In this document: in pieces, positions 40,121-48,431 of the stretch
How the letters are laid out: each line of letters starts with the position of its first letter
Position numbering within the stretch: the stretch's first letter is position 1
Source: Longispora sp047121295
Lineage (GTDB): Bacteria; Actinomycetota; Actinomycetes; Mycobacteriales; Micromonosporaceae
DNA: 64,000 nt
Direction: 5' to 3'
NCBI RefSeq assembly: GCF_047121295.1
Contig: NZ_CP139447.1
Coordinates: 2,976,001-3,040,000, forward strand
Program-made: the position numbers and the translations under genes
Notes under the pieces: generated by a model
The model's input: the letters and a program-made list of their open reading frames with translations, nothing else
What the model was told of the DNA's origin: nothing
The model's database searches: none

Positions 40121-40543
40121 GTGGCCGGAGCGGCCCACCCGGGCGATGGGGCTGACGTGGGCGGCGGGGGCGACGCGCCGGCGGGGGCGCGCGAACTCGG
40201 CAGCCGGCGGCGCGCCCAGCCCGCGCCGCCCGCCGTGGTGTGGTCCGCTCTGGCGCGGCCGCGCGCCCCGGGCGCGCGGCCGTGGCTGGAGCTGCTGCCC
40301 GACGAGGTCGAGCCGCTGGTGGTGCGGAGCGTCGAACCCGTCCTGGTGGTGTGGTCCTCGCTGTGGCCGGACCGGCCGCAGGAGGAGATCCACTTCGAAC
40401 TGGCCCCGGACGGGTCGGGGACGATGCTCCGCTGGGTGCTGCTGTCCGCCGACGTCCCGCCGACCGACAGCCTGCTGGGCCACATGCGGCACCGGCTGAA
40501 CGTGCTGGTCAACGAGCGGCTGCGGCTGTCCTTCGGACAGTGA
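40121..40543 (+). CDS. Probable SRPBCC (START-like) protein
   Basis: 140 residues. The first 40 are low-complexity Gly/Ala-rich and may not be real. The rest (PPAVVWSALARPRAPGARPW, VLVVWSSLWPDRPQEEIHFELAPDGSGTMLRWVLL, LRHRLNVLVNERLRLSFGQ) has the helix-grip pattern of SRPBCC proteins. The start GTG 40121 follows the NIPSNAP stop by one base. Confidence 0.6.
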   Translation: MAGAAHPGDGADVGGGGDAPAGARELGSRRRAQPAPPAVVWSALARPRAPGARPWLELLPDEVEPLVVRSVEPVLVVWSSLWPDRPQEEIHFELAPDGSGTMLRWVLLSADVPPTDSLLGHMRHRLNVLVNERLRLSFGQ

Positions 40544-40549
40544 CCCCGG

Positions 40550-40909
40550 TCAGTGCGGTTTCGCGTACTCGGCGATCTCGCCGAAGTCCAGGAACACGCA
40601 CTTCTGGTCGCCCAGCACCTCCGCGTCGTGCCCCGGCGGGATCGCGACCACGCTGCCGGGGCCGATGTCGAAGTCGCTGCCGTCGTCCATGTGGATCCGC
40701 ATCTTGCCTTCGAGGACGTAGCCCAGATGGGAGACCTGACAGGAGTCGGTCTTCGCGATCGGCCTGACGTCCTGCGACCACCGCCAGCCGGGCTCGAACT
40801 CCCCGCACTGCACCATGCGGTCGCCCATCTTGAGCAGATCCGCGTGTCCGTGGCCCGCGAACGGCCGGACCTCGTCGGGTTTGGCGAAACTCTTCACCGT
40901 CATCTTCAT
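40550..40909 (-). CDS. Cupin-domain protein
   Basis: 119 residues. A cupin barrel: SCQVSHLGYVLEGKMRIHMDDGSDFDIGPGSVVAIPPGHDAEVLGDQKCVFLDFG fits the two cupin motifs (the first with a His and Glu, the second with PPGHD). It may bind a metal and a small ligand. GAGAGGTGAGGGTC precedes ATG 40909. It converges with the SRPBCC gene and is divergent from the 253-residue gene at 41104. Confidence 0.82.
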   Translation of the reverse strand: MKMTVKSFAKPDEVRPFAGHGHADLLKMGDRMVQCGEFEPGWRWSQDVRPIAKTDSCQVSHLGYVLEGKMRIHMDDGSDFDIGPGSVVAIPPGHDAEVLGDQKCVFLDFGEIAEYAKPH

Positions 40910-41103
40910 GACCCTCACCTCTCTACCCTCCCTCTGAGCGTAGGCAGCCCGCCGGCCCCGGGTCCGGCCTTTGCGCAGCTCGACATGTGGACACCCGGCC
41001 CAGACCGTCACTTCCGGACGGTCCGCGCCCGTTCCCCGGCGGGACCGGGCGGCCGGTCGTAGGATTCGGGACGGATCGGTCCTTCGGTGGGCTGGGGGAT
41101 GTC

Positions 41104-41865
41104 ATGTCTTTCGTGCAGATCGTCACGTTCAGTACTGATCGGGTGGACGAGTACCGCCGGCTCGAGGCCGAGTGGTGGGCGGCCACCGAGGGGCGGCGCA
41201 CCCTGCTGCGGGACGAGCTGTACGCCGACCGGGACGCCCCGGGCCGGTACGTGGCGATCAACGAGTTCGCCTCGTACGAGTCGGCGATGGTCAACTCGGC
41301 GCTGCCGGAGACCGACGAGGCCGCCCGCCGGGCCGCCGAGCTGGCCACGGGTCCGGTCACGTTCACCAACCTCGACCGGGTCGAGGGCAGGCACCGGCCC
41401 ACCCTGGCCGACCTGACCTTCATGCACGAGCTGTTCGACGTGACCGGGCTCGTCGAGCGGCTGATCGGGTACCTGGAGCACGGGGGGTCGCCGGCCGACC
41501 TGTTCGCCGACGACGTGGCGCTCGACCTGAACGTGCCGGCCGGGCGCCGGCGGCTCAGCGGGGTCGGCGACGTGACGGCGGCCCTGACCGGTGAGCGGCG
41601 GCGCGTGACCGAGCGGCACTGGACGCCGACCCCCGACGGGTTCGTGCTGGAGTGGGCCTGGCGGACGGCCGTCGCCGGCGACGCCGGCCCCGGACCCGGC
41701 GGCGACCAGGGCGCCCGGCCGGGCGGCGACCAGGGCGCCCGGCCGGGCGGCGACCAGGGCGCCCGGCCGGGCGGCGACGCGCGCGGGATGCTCCTCGCGC
41801 GCGTCCGCGATGGGCGGATCGACCGGCTCACCGTGCACGGCGCGGGGGACCGGGGCGCTGTTTGA
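41104..41865 (+). CDS. Two-domain protein: ABM-like plus SnoaL-like, with repeat insert
   Basis: 253 residues. The N-terminal 85 residues (FVQIVTFSTDRVDEYRRLEAEWWAAT, YVAINEFASYESAMVNSALPETDE) resemble an antibiotic-biosynthesis-monooxygenase/ferredoxin-like fold. The C-terminal part (LTFMHELFDVTGLVERLIGYLEHGGSPADLFADDVALDLNVP, ending DRLTVHG) resembles a SnoaL/NTF2-like fold. Three and a half copies of GDQGARPG (41698-41778) interrupt this fold between two strands. TAGGAT at 41059-41064 may be the -10. Confidence 0.6.
   Translation: MSFVQIVTFSTDRVDEYRRLEAEWWAATEGRRTLLRDELYADRDAPGRYVAINEFASYESAMVNSALPETDEAARRAAELATGPVTFTNLDRVEGRHRPTLADLTFMHELFDVTGLVERLIGYLEHGGSPADLFADDVALDLNVPAGRRRLSGVGDVTAALTGERRRVTERHWTPTPDGFVLEWAWRTAVAGDAGPGPGGDQGARPGGDQGARPGGDQGARPGGDARGMLLARVRDGRIDRLTVHGAGDRGAV
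41698..41778 (+). repeat. In-frame 24-bp tandem repeat
   Basis: Three full copies of a 24-base unit (GGCGGCGACCAGGGCGCCCG plus CCCG-type ending) coding for GDQGARPG, plus a partial copy. Confidence 0.85.
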
Positions 41866-41892
41866 CCCTCCCACCGTGGGAGGGTGCAGGCT
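41862..41892 (+). promoter_or_regulatory. MerR-type operator-promoter
   Basis: TTGACC (-35, 41862-41867) and CAGGCT (-10, 41887-41892) are 19 bases apart, the long spacer typical of MerR-controlled promoters. The spacer is a near-perfect dyad, ACCCTCCCAC-C-GTGGGAGGGT (41865-41885). The start is about seven bases further, at GTG 41900: leaderless, and autoregulated. Confidence 0.8.
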
Positions 41893-41899
41893 GGATCCC

Positions 41900-42658
41900 G
41901 TGACCGACGATCTGGTACCCATCGGAGTCTTCGCCCGGCTCTGCCGGCTCAGCGTCAAGCAGCTCCGGCACTACGACAGCCTGGGCCTGCTCGCCCCGGC
42001 CCGGGTCGACCGGGACACCGGCTACCGCTACTACCGCGCCGACCAGGCCCGCGACGCGCTCGTGATCGTCCTGCTCCGGTCGCTGGACGTGCCGCTCGCC
42101 GTGATCGGTCAGGTGCTGGCCGGGGCCGCGACGGAGGCGCTGGGCCGGGTCCGCGACGACCTGGAGGCGGAGCTCGCCCGGCGGCGGCGCGGCCTGGCCA
42201 CCCTGGAGCGGGTGCTCGCCGACGGGCTGCCGGCCCCGGCCGTCACCGTGGTGACGGAACCCGCCCACCGGGTCCTCCTCGCCCGCGACGTCGCCGACGG
42301 ACCCGACGACATCGGCAGGGTGACCTCGGCGTGCGTGGCCCGGCTGCTGCCCGGCCTCGACGGGCCGCCCCGGCTGATCGGGCTGTTCCCGTTGGACATG
42401 GCCGACAGCGTCCCGGTCGCCGTGGCCGTCGTGCGCGCCGACGGGGACGAGGTGCTGCCCGGCGGCACGTTCGCGTCCGCCACCCACGTCGGCCCGTACG
42501 ACCAGATCATGCTCACCGCGCACGCCCTGCTGTCCTGGTGCGCGGCGCACGGCCACCCGCCGACCGGCCCGCTCCGGGAGGTGTACGTCTCCGACCCGGC
42601 GACCACCGCCCCGGACCGGCTGGTCACCCACCTGATGATCCCGTTGGAGGAACCGTGA
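41900..42658 (+). CDS. MerR-family regulator with GyrI-like effector domain
   Basis: 252 residues. N-terminal MerR winged helix: IGVFARLCRLSVKQLRHYDSLGLLAPARVDRDTGYRYYRADQ, then a dimerisation helix (EALGRVRDDLEAELARRRRGLATLERVL), then a GyrI-like/effector-binding domain (AVTVVTEPAHRVLLARDV...FASATHVGPYDQIMLTAHALLSW...REVYVSDP), as in BmrR/TipA-type drug-responsive activators. Coupled to a second GyrI-like gene by GTGA overlap. Likely senses a drug or other small amphipathic molecule. Confidence 0.88.
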   Translation: MTDDLVPIGVFARLCRLSVKQLRHYDSLGLLAPARVDRDTGYRYYRADQARDALVIVLLRSLDVPLAVIGQVLAGAATEALGRVRDDLEAELARRRRGLATLERVLADGLPAPAVTVVTEPAHRVLLARDVADGPDDIGRVTSACVARLLPGLDGPPRLIGLFPLDMADSVPVAVAVVRADGDEVLPGGTFASATHVGPYDQIMLTAHALLSWCAAHGHPPTGPLREVYVSDPATTAPDRLVTHLMIPLEEP

Positions 42659-43227
42659 CGACGACCAAGATCGACCTGACCCGGGTCGACCGGCACTACT
42701 ACACCGCCCCGCCGACGCCCGAACTGCGCGAGTTCGGGCCCTGCCGGTACGTGGCCGTCGACGGCCGGGGCGCGCCGGAGGGCCCCGAGTACGTGGCCGC
42801 GCTGGAGACCCTCTACCCGGCCGCGTACGGCGTGAAGAAGCGGGCCAGGGCCGCCGGCCACGACTTCGTGGTGGCCAAGCTGGAGGGACTGTGGTGGGTG
42901 GAGGCGGACGGCCCGCCCCTCGACGTACCCCGCGAGGAGTGGCACTGGACCCTCATGATCCGGATGCCGGACTTCGTCACGGCCGAGATGGTGACCGGAG
43001 GTGCCCGGTTCGCGGAGCTCGCCGAGGGGAGCGCGGTGCAGGTCCTGCACACCGGGCCGTACGCGACGGAGCCGGAGACCCTGGCCAGGATGGGGGAGTT
43101 CATGGCCGAGCACGGGCTGGCGTACACCGGCAGGCACCACGAGATCTACCTGTCGGACCCGCGCCGCACGGCCCCGGAGGCGCTGCGGACCATCCTCCGA
43201 CAGCCGGTCCGGACCACGGCCGGCTAG
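42655..43227 (+). CDS. GyrI-like small-molecule-binding protein
   Basis: 190 residues, stand-alone GyrI-like fold: REFGPCRYVAVDGRGAPEGPEYVAALETLYPAAYGVKK and VQVLHTGPYATEPETLARMGEFMAEHGL...HHEIYLSDPRR. Such proteins bind or hydrolyse drugs and dyes. GGAGGAACC precedes GTG 42655, which overlaps the MerR stop. It is probably cotranscribed with the regulator and sequesters or degrades the same ligand. Confidence 0.85.
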   Translation: MTTTKIDLTRVDRHYYTAPPTPELREFGPCRYVAVDGRGAPEGPEYVAALETLYPAAYGVKKRARAAGHDFVVAKLEGLWWVEADGPPLDVPREEWHWTLMIRMPDFVTAEMVTGGARFAELAEGSAVQVLHTGPYATEPETLARMGEFMAEHGLAYTGRHHEIYLSDPRRTAPEALRTILRQPVRTTAG

Positions 43228-43243
43228 GAAGGCCGGCGCCGGC

Positions 43244-43993
43244 TCACCCCGGGCTGACCACCGAGAACTCCGCGTCCTGCGGGTCGAGCAGCACCGCGAC
43301 CCGGCCCACCCCCGGCACGTCCGCCGGCTCCCGCAGCACCTGCCCGCCCGCGCGGACGCACGCCGCCGCCGTCGCCTCCGGGTCGGTGACCGCGAAGTAC
43401 ACCGACCAGCGCGGCGGGCCCGCCACCTGCCGCAACCCGGCCACCTGCCGGTCGGCGACCGTGAACACCCGGTAGTCGGGCCGGTCGGCGGCCGGCGCGA
43501 CGGTGATCCCGAACGCGTCGGCGTAGAACGGCGCGGCGGTCTCCGCGTCGGGGGTGTCCAGCTCGTTCCACGTCCACGCGCCGGGTTCGTTGACGACCCG
43601 GGCGCCGAAGAAGTCGTGCGCCTGCCACACGCCGAACATCCCGCCGGTCGGGTCGGCGGCCAGCAGGATCCGGCCGACGGACGGCACGTCCATCGCCGGC
43701 GCCAGCACCTGGCCGCCGGCCGGGCCGACCCGGTCGGCGACGGCGTCGGCCTCGTCGGCGGCGAGGTAGGTGGCCCAGAACGTGGGCGGCTGCTGGGGCA
43801 TCGTGACGCCGATGCCGGCGACCGGGAGGCCGTCGAGCAGCATCATCGTGTACCCGCCGAACTCGGCCGGCCCGGGCTCGCCCGTCCAGCCGAACACGTC
43901 CCCGTAGAACGCGATCGCGCCCCGCTGGTCGTCGGGGGCCATCAGTTCGACCCAGCACGGTGTGCCCTGCGCGTACGGAGTGTCCACCTTCAT
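43244..43993 (-). CDS. Two-domain VOC protein
   Basis: 249 residues, two tandem glyoxalase-fold modules (GTPCWVELMAPDDQRGAIAFYGDVFGWT and ARVVNEPGAWTWNELDTPDAETAAPFYADAFG), each ending with a DPxxxxF motif (AADPTGGMFGVWQ, LDPQDAEFSVVSPG). Matches the actinomycete VOC group often annotated as hydroxylase-like. The start ATG 43993 is preferred; ATG 44002 is possible. Confidence 0.85.
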   Translation of the reverse strand: MKVDTPYAQGTPCWVELMAPDDQRGAIAFYGDVFGWTGEPGPAEFGGYTMMLLDGLPVAGIGVTMPQQPPTFWATYLAADEADAVADRVGPAGGQVLAPAMDVPSVGRILLAADPTGGMFGVWQAHDFFGARVVNEPGAWTWNELDTPDAETAAPFYADAFGITVAPAADRPDYRVFTVADRQVAGLRQVAGPPRWSVYFAVTDPEATAAACVRAGGQVLREPADVPGVGRVAVLLDPQDAEFSVVSPG

Positions 43994-44012
43994 CCGGCCC
44001 ATTGTGCCGGCT

Positions 44013-47000
44013 TCAGGACCCCGAAGGACCCATTCCCGGGTACTCGTCGAGCGCCGCCGCCTCGGGGCTGGCCCCGGCCCGGGCGAACAGCGCGTACGCC
44101 TCCCGCCAGCACTCCGCGCCTTCCCCGCCGCCACGCGCGTGCCCGAGGACGACCAGCGCCCGGGCATACCCGAGCTGGTACCCGGCCGCCCGGTGCGCCT
44201 CGGCCGCCCGTTGGGCGTGCCCGGCGGCCTCGGCGCGCCGGCCCAGCCGGACGAGGGCGCCGGCGAGCGCGACCTCCGCCCGGGCCCGCAGCTCGCCGTC
44301 CCGCTCGTCGGCGACCAGCACCAGGGCCCGGCGCGCGTCCTCGCGGGCCTGCTCGGCCCGGCCGAGGGCCAGGTGCGTGCCGCTCTGCCCGATGAGCGCG
44401 CCGGCCTCGGCGGGCCGGTGGCCGTTCTGCCGGGCGAGCCGCAGCCCCGTCGCGTACTCCCCGGCGGCCTCGTCGAGCCGGCCGGACCGCAGCGCGACGG
44501 CCCCCACGGTGTTGTGCACGTATGCGGCCAGCCCCTGCTGCGGCACGTGCGGGGTCAGCTCCAGGGCCGCCCGCGCGTACTCAGTCGCCCGCTCGGTGTC
44601 GCCCACGTCCAGGTACGCCAGCGCCGCGCTGTCCAGCACCGCCCACTCGGCCGTCCGGTCGCCGATCTCGCGGGCCAGCTCCAGCGCCGCCGTCAGGTGT
44701 TCGACGGCGGCGGACAGCCGGCCGAGCGCGTGGTAGGCCATCCCGAGCCGGTTGCGGGCGTGGGCCACCCCGGGGCGCAGCCCGGCCCGCTGGAACAGGT
44801 CGATCGCGCGGCGCTGGTGCTCGACGGCCAGCTCCGGCCGGCCCAGCTCCATGTAGGCCAGCCCCATCTCGGTGAGGCTGGCCGCCTGGCCCGACAGCCG
44901 GCCGATCCGCTCGTGCAGGGACAGCGCGCGCTGGTACAGGTCGATCGCCGCCGGCCACGCCCCGCGCAGCGCGTGGCTGCCGCCGAGGCTGGTCAGCGCC
45001 GTGGCGGCCAGGTCCGGCCAGTCGGCCTTGTCGGCCAGCTCGACGGCGGAGGCGAAGTGGTGCTCGGCCTCGTCGCGCCGGCCGACGCAGCTGTGCGCGG
45101 AGGCCAGGCTCAGGTGCGCGGCGGCCTGGGCCCGCAGGTCCCCGGAGGTGGTCGCGGCGGCCAGGCCCGCGTCGGCGACCGTGAACCAGTCCAGCGGGTG
45201 CGGCCGGGTGGAGAACCAGCCGCGCAGCGCGTCGGCGAGCAGGGCGGCGTGGTCGTGGGAGCCCCGGCCGGCCGCGTCGGTGACCATCGCGACCAGGTTG
45301 GCGCGCTCGGTCTCCAGCCACGCGCTCGCCTCGTCGCGGCCGCCGAGGGTCGCCGCCGGGTCCGGCTCGTAGGGCAGCCGGACCTTGTTCGGGTACAGCA
45401 GCCGGGCGGCCGCGTCCGCCGTGCCCAGGTAGTGCCGGGCGAGCCGGTCCAGTGCCGCCGCCCGCTCGGCCGGCGGGTCCTCCAGCTCGGCGCGCTCGAC
45501 CGCGTACAGCCGCAGCAGGTCGTGGCAGCCGTACCGCTCGGCCCCCGCGCTCACCAGGTGCGCCGCCGCGAGCTGGTCGAGCAGCCGGGTGGCCTCCGCG
45601 ACGTCCAGCCCGGCGAGGGCGGCCGCCGACGCGGGACCGATGTCCGTACCGGGGGCCAGCCCGATCAGCCGGAACAGCCGGCGCGCGTCCGCCCCGAGCC
45701 GCGCGTACGACAGGTCGAAGGTGGCCCGGGCGGCGGCCTGCCCGTCCCCGTCGACCTCCAGCGCGTCGAGCCGCCCGCCGGCCAGCTCCGCGACGTACCC
45801 GGCGAGGGTCCGCTCCGGACGGTCGGCCAGCACGGCGGCGGCGACCCGCAGCGCGAGCGGCAGGGCCGCGCACAGCCGGATCAGCGCGTCGACCTCGGCC
45901 GGCTCGGCGGCCAGCCGGTCGGCGCCGAGCACCCGGGCCAGCAGCGCCCGGGCCTCGGCCGGGGTGAGCGCGCCGAGGGTGAGCCGGTGCGCGCCGTCCA
46001 CGGCGACCAGCCCGGACAGCCGGTCCCGGCTGGTCACCACGGTCAGGCCGTCGGGGCCGCCCGGCAGCAGCGGCCGGACCTGTTCGGCGCTGGCCGCGTT
46101 GTCGAGCAGGACCAGCACCCGGCGTCCGGCGAGCGTCGACCGGTACAGCGCGGCGGCCTCGTCCACGTCGGTCGGCACCCGCTCGGCGGGCACCCCGAGC
46201 GCGCGGAGGAAGCCCGCCAGGGCCTCGGCGGGCCGGAGCGGGTGGGCGGGCGGCGGGGCGTGCCCGCGCAGGTCGACGTACAGCTGGCCGTCGGGGAAGC
46301 GCTCGGCGGCGCGCTGGGCCCAGTACACGGAAAGGGTGGTCTTGCCGACGCCGCCACCGCCGACGATCGCCGCGACCGTGACGTCGCGGGGCAGCGCGTC
46401 GAGGGTCGCCAGGTGCTCCTCGCGGCCGGTGAACGCCGACGCGGACGCCGGCAGCTGCCGGGGGCGGGGCGCGGCCGGGGTCTCCGGCGCGTCCAGCTCC
46501 GGGTCGGTGGCCAGGATCCGGGCGTGCAGCCGGCGCAGCTCGGCCCCGGGCTCGACCCCGAACTCGGCGGTGATCAGCCGGTAGAACTCGCGGTAGGCGG
46601 CCAGCGCCTCGGTCTGCCGGCCCGAGCGGTACAGGGCGAGCATCAGCAGGCTCCACAGCCGCTCGCGCTGCGGGTACCGCCCGGTGAGGATCCGCAGCTC
46701 GGCGGCCACCTCGTCGTGCCGGCCGAGGCCGAGCCGCGCGGCCACCGCGTCCTCGGCCGCCACCTGGCGCAGGTCCGCCCACCGGCCCGCCTCGGGCCAG
46801 GTCAGGTCGGGCATGTCCTCCAGCACGTCGCCGCGCCACACGTCCAGCGCGGCGGACAGCCGCGCGGCGGCCTCGGCGTGCTCCCCCCGGTCGAGGGCGT
46901 CGCGGCCCCGGGTGTGCAGGGAGGTGAAGGCGTGGGTGTCGAGTTCGGCGTCGTCGACCCGGAGCAGGTAGCCGCCGTTGCGGTGCCGCAGCCGGTCGCG

Positions 47001-47225
47001 GCCGAGGAGCCGCCGCAGGTCGGACACGTAGGACTGCAGGTTGGCCGTCGCCGACCCCGGCGGGTCGCCGGCCCACAGCTCCTCGACCAGCCGCGCGGCC
47101 GACACCGGCTGGTTCGGCCGGGTCAGCAGGATCGCGAGCAGCAGCCGTTGCCGACGGCGCGCGGGCACCAGCACCGTGCCGTCATCCGCCCGGATCTCCA
47201 GCGGACCCAGGATTCGGAACTCCAC
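44013..47225 (-). CDS. AfsR/SARP-type regulator with NB-ARC and TPR domains
   Basis: 1070 residues. An OmpR-type winged helix (VEFRILGPLEIRADDGTVLVPARRRQRLLLAILL) and a bacterial transcription activation (BTAD) domain to about 250, an NB-ARC ATPase (P-loop GGGGVGKTTL; Walker B VLVLLDN; TSRDRLSGL) to about 600, then a long TPR array to the end. This is the AfsR/SARP layout that activates antibiotic or secondary-metabolism genes. GTG 47225 has GAGGGG upstream. Its target is unknown; no biosynthetic cluster flanks it. Confidence 0.9.
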   Translation of the reverse strand: MEFRILGPLEIRADDGTVLVPARRRQRLLLAILLTRPNQPVSAARLVEELWAGDPPGSATANLQSYVSDLRRLLGRDRLRHRNGGYLLRVDDAELDTHAFTSLHTRGRDALDRGEHAEAAARLSAALDVWRGDVLEDMPDLTWPEAGRWADLRQVAAEDAVAARLGLGRHDEVAAELRILTGRYPQRERLWSLLMLALYRSGRQTEALAAYREFYRLITAEFGVEPGAELRRLHARILATDPELDAPETPAAPRPRQLPASASAFTGREEHLATLDALPRDVTVAAIVGGGGVGKTTLSVYWAQRAAERFPDGQLYVDLRGHAPPPAHPLRPAEALAGFLRALGVPAERVPTDVDEAAALYRSTLAGRRVLVLLDNAASAEQVRPLLPGGPDGLTVVTSRDRLSGLVAVDGAHRLTLGALTPAEARALLARVLGADRLAAEPAEVDALIRLCAALPLALRVAAAVLADRPERTLAGYVAELAGGRLDALEVDGDGQAAARATFDLSYARLGADARRLFRLIGLAPGTDIGPASAAALAGLDVAEATRLLDQLAAAHLVSAGAERYGCHDLLRLYAVERAELEDPPAERAAALDRLARHYLGTADAAARLLYPNKVRLPYEPDPAATLGGRDEASAWLETERANLVAMVTDAAGRGSHDHAALLADALRGWFSTRPHPLDWFTVADAGLAAATTSGDLRAQAAAHLSLASAHSCVGRRDEAEHHFASAVELADKADWPDLAATALTSLGGSHALRGAWPAAIDLYQRALSLHERIGRLSGQAASLTEMGLAYMELGRPELAVEHQRRAIDLFQRAGLRPGVAHARNRLGMAYHALGRLSAAVEHLTAALELAREIGDRTAEWAVLDSAALAYLDVGDTERATEYARAALELTPHVPQQGLAAYVHNTVGAVALRSGRLDEAAGEYATGLRLARQNGHRPAEAGALIGQSGTHLALGRAEQAREDARRALVLVADERDGELRARAEVALAGALVRLGRRAEAAGHAQRAAEAHRAAGYQLGYARALVVLGHARGGGEGAECWREAYALFARAGASPEAAALDEYPGMGPSGS

Positions 47226-47328
47226 CAGGATCCCCTCGTCTCGCCCAAGCCCACACAATACGCACGGTGACCGGAGCCTGGGAAGGGTGCCGCCGCCGGG
47301 CGGATCGTCCGGCGGCGGCCCAGCGGGG

Positions 47329-47649
47329 TCAGCAGTAGGGGAGCGTCTCCCAGCCCACCCCTCTGACCAGGGTGCCGCTCACCCAGCCGCTGATGTTCGT
47401 CGTGGTGTCGGTGATCCGGACCCAGTAGCCGGTGGCCGTGCCCGGCCGGCAGAGCGCCCGCACGGCGTGTGACGCGTAGCACAGTCCGAGCACGGAGCCG
47501 GTTTCCGGCGACACCCGGATCCGGGCGCCGTCGGTGCACGTGGCCGGGATGGACGGCTCCGCCGGTTCGGCGAGGGCCGGTCCGGCCAGGGCCACGGAGG
47601 ACGACCCGATCAGGAGAGCCGTGAGCGTGCTGGCGAGGCGACGTTGCAT
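47329..47649 (-). CDS. Small secreted protein, possible SH3-like domain
   Basis: 106 residues with signal peptide (MQRRLASTLTALLIGSSSVALAGPALA, cleavage near 27). The mature part has four cysteines and strands (ARIRVSPETGSVLGLCYASHAVRALCRPG, TGYWVRITDTTTNISGWVSGTLVRG) that look like a bacterial SH3 domain ending WETLPYC. GAAAGG lies before ATG. Extracellular; function unknown. Confidence 0.72.
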   Translation of the reverse strand: MQRRLASTLTALLIGSSSVALAGPALAEPAEPSIPATCTDGARIRVSPETGSVLGLCYASHAVRALCRPGTATGYWVRITDTTTNISGWVSGTLVRGVGWETLPYC

Positions 47650-47747
47650 GGATCCGTCCTTTCGTCAGGTACCGGAGACCGCTCCCGATCTCCTGACGCC
47701 ACCCTGACATTTTGTGGGATCCGGGTCTTGGAAACTGGGCGGACCTC

Positions 47748-48431
47748 TCAGGACACCACGTGGTCCAGGTGCGCCGCGTACGCCGCCGCCAGGTCGGCGA
47801 GCCGGTCCGCGCCGAGGGCGAGGGGGACCCCGTAGAACCCGGCGAGCAGCGCCGTGACCGCCGCGTCCACCGGCCCCGCCAGCTCGCCGCGCTCGGCCGC
47901 GACGGCCAGGTGCCGGGCGAACAGGTCCGCCTGCGGGGTGATCTCCACGTCCAGCGCCGCCGGGGTGCCGAACACCAGCAGCCGTTCGGCCGGCCCGACG
48001 TCGAGCACGGCGCACAGCCCGCCCCCACGCGCGACCTCCCCGGTGATCTCGAACCACATCCGGGGACCGGCGAGCACGGACGCCGCCGTCGCGTCGAAGA
48101 ACCGGCGCAGGAAGGGCGCGCCGTCCGGGGCCGCCGACGAGGCGAGCACGGTCTCGATCCGCCACAGGCAGATGTGGTACGCCAGCAGTTCCGTCTTCGA
48201 CCCGAAGTGCGCGAAGAACGTCGGCTCGGAGATCTCCACGGCGGCGGCCAGCTCGCGGACCGTGATGTCCGTGAACGGGGTGTGCTCGATCCGCTCCCGC
48301 AGGGCCGTCCACAGCCCGACCCGGGTCCGGGCGCGTTTGCGTTCCCGCAGCGGGAGGGCGGCCAGCGCCGCCTCGGCGACCCCCGGCCCGGCGTCTCCCG
48401 GCCCCGGCCCGGCGTGTGGTCCGGTCGTCAC
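47748..48431 (-). CDS. TetR-family regulator
   Basis: 227 residues. Helix-turn-helix: RTRVGLWTALRERIEHTPFTDITVRELAAAVEISEPTFFAHFGSKTELLAYH. The ligand domain is helical. Start GTG 48431 overlaps the stop of the DJ-1 gene upstream as GTGA, so the regulator is cotranscribed with DJ-1 and probably autoregulates the pair. Confidence 0.85.
   Translation of the reverse strand: MTTGPHAGPGPGDAGPGVAEAALAALPLRERKRARTRVGLWTALRERIEHTPFTDITVRELAAAVEISEPTFFAHFGSKTELLAYHICLWRIETVLASSAAPDGAPFLRRFFDATAASVLAGPRMWFEITGEVARGGGLCAVLDVGPAERLLVFGTPAALDVEITPQADLFARHLAVAAERGELAGPVDAAVTALLAGFYGVPLALGADRLADLAAAYAAHLDHVVS

Noticed and set aside
44013..47225. A biosynthetic gene cluster around the AfsR-type regulator
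   Set aside because: Neighbours are a VOC protein, a small secreted protein and a TetR/DJ-1 pair; no polyketide, peptide-synthetase or tailoring genes are present.
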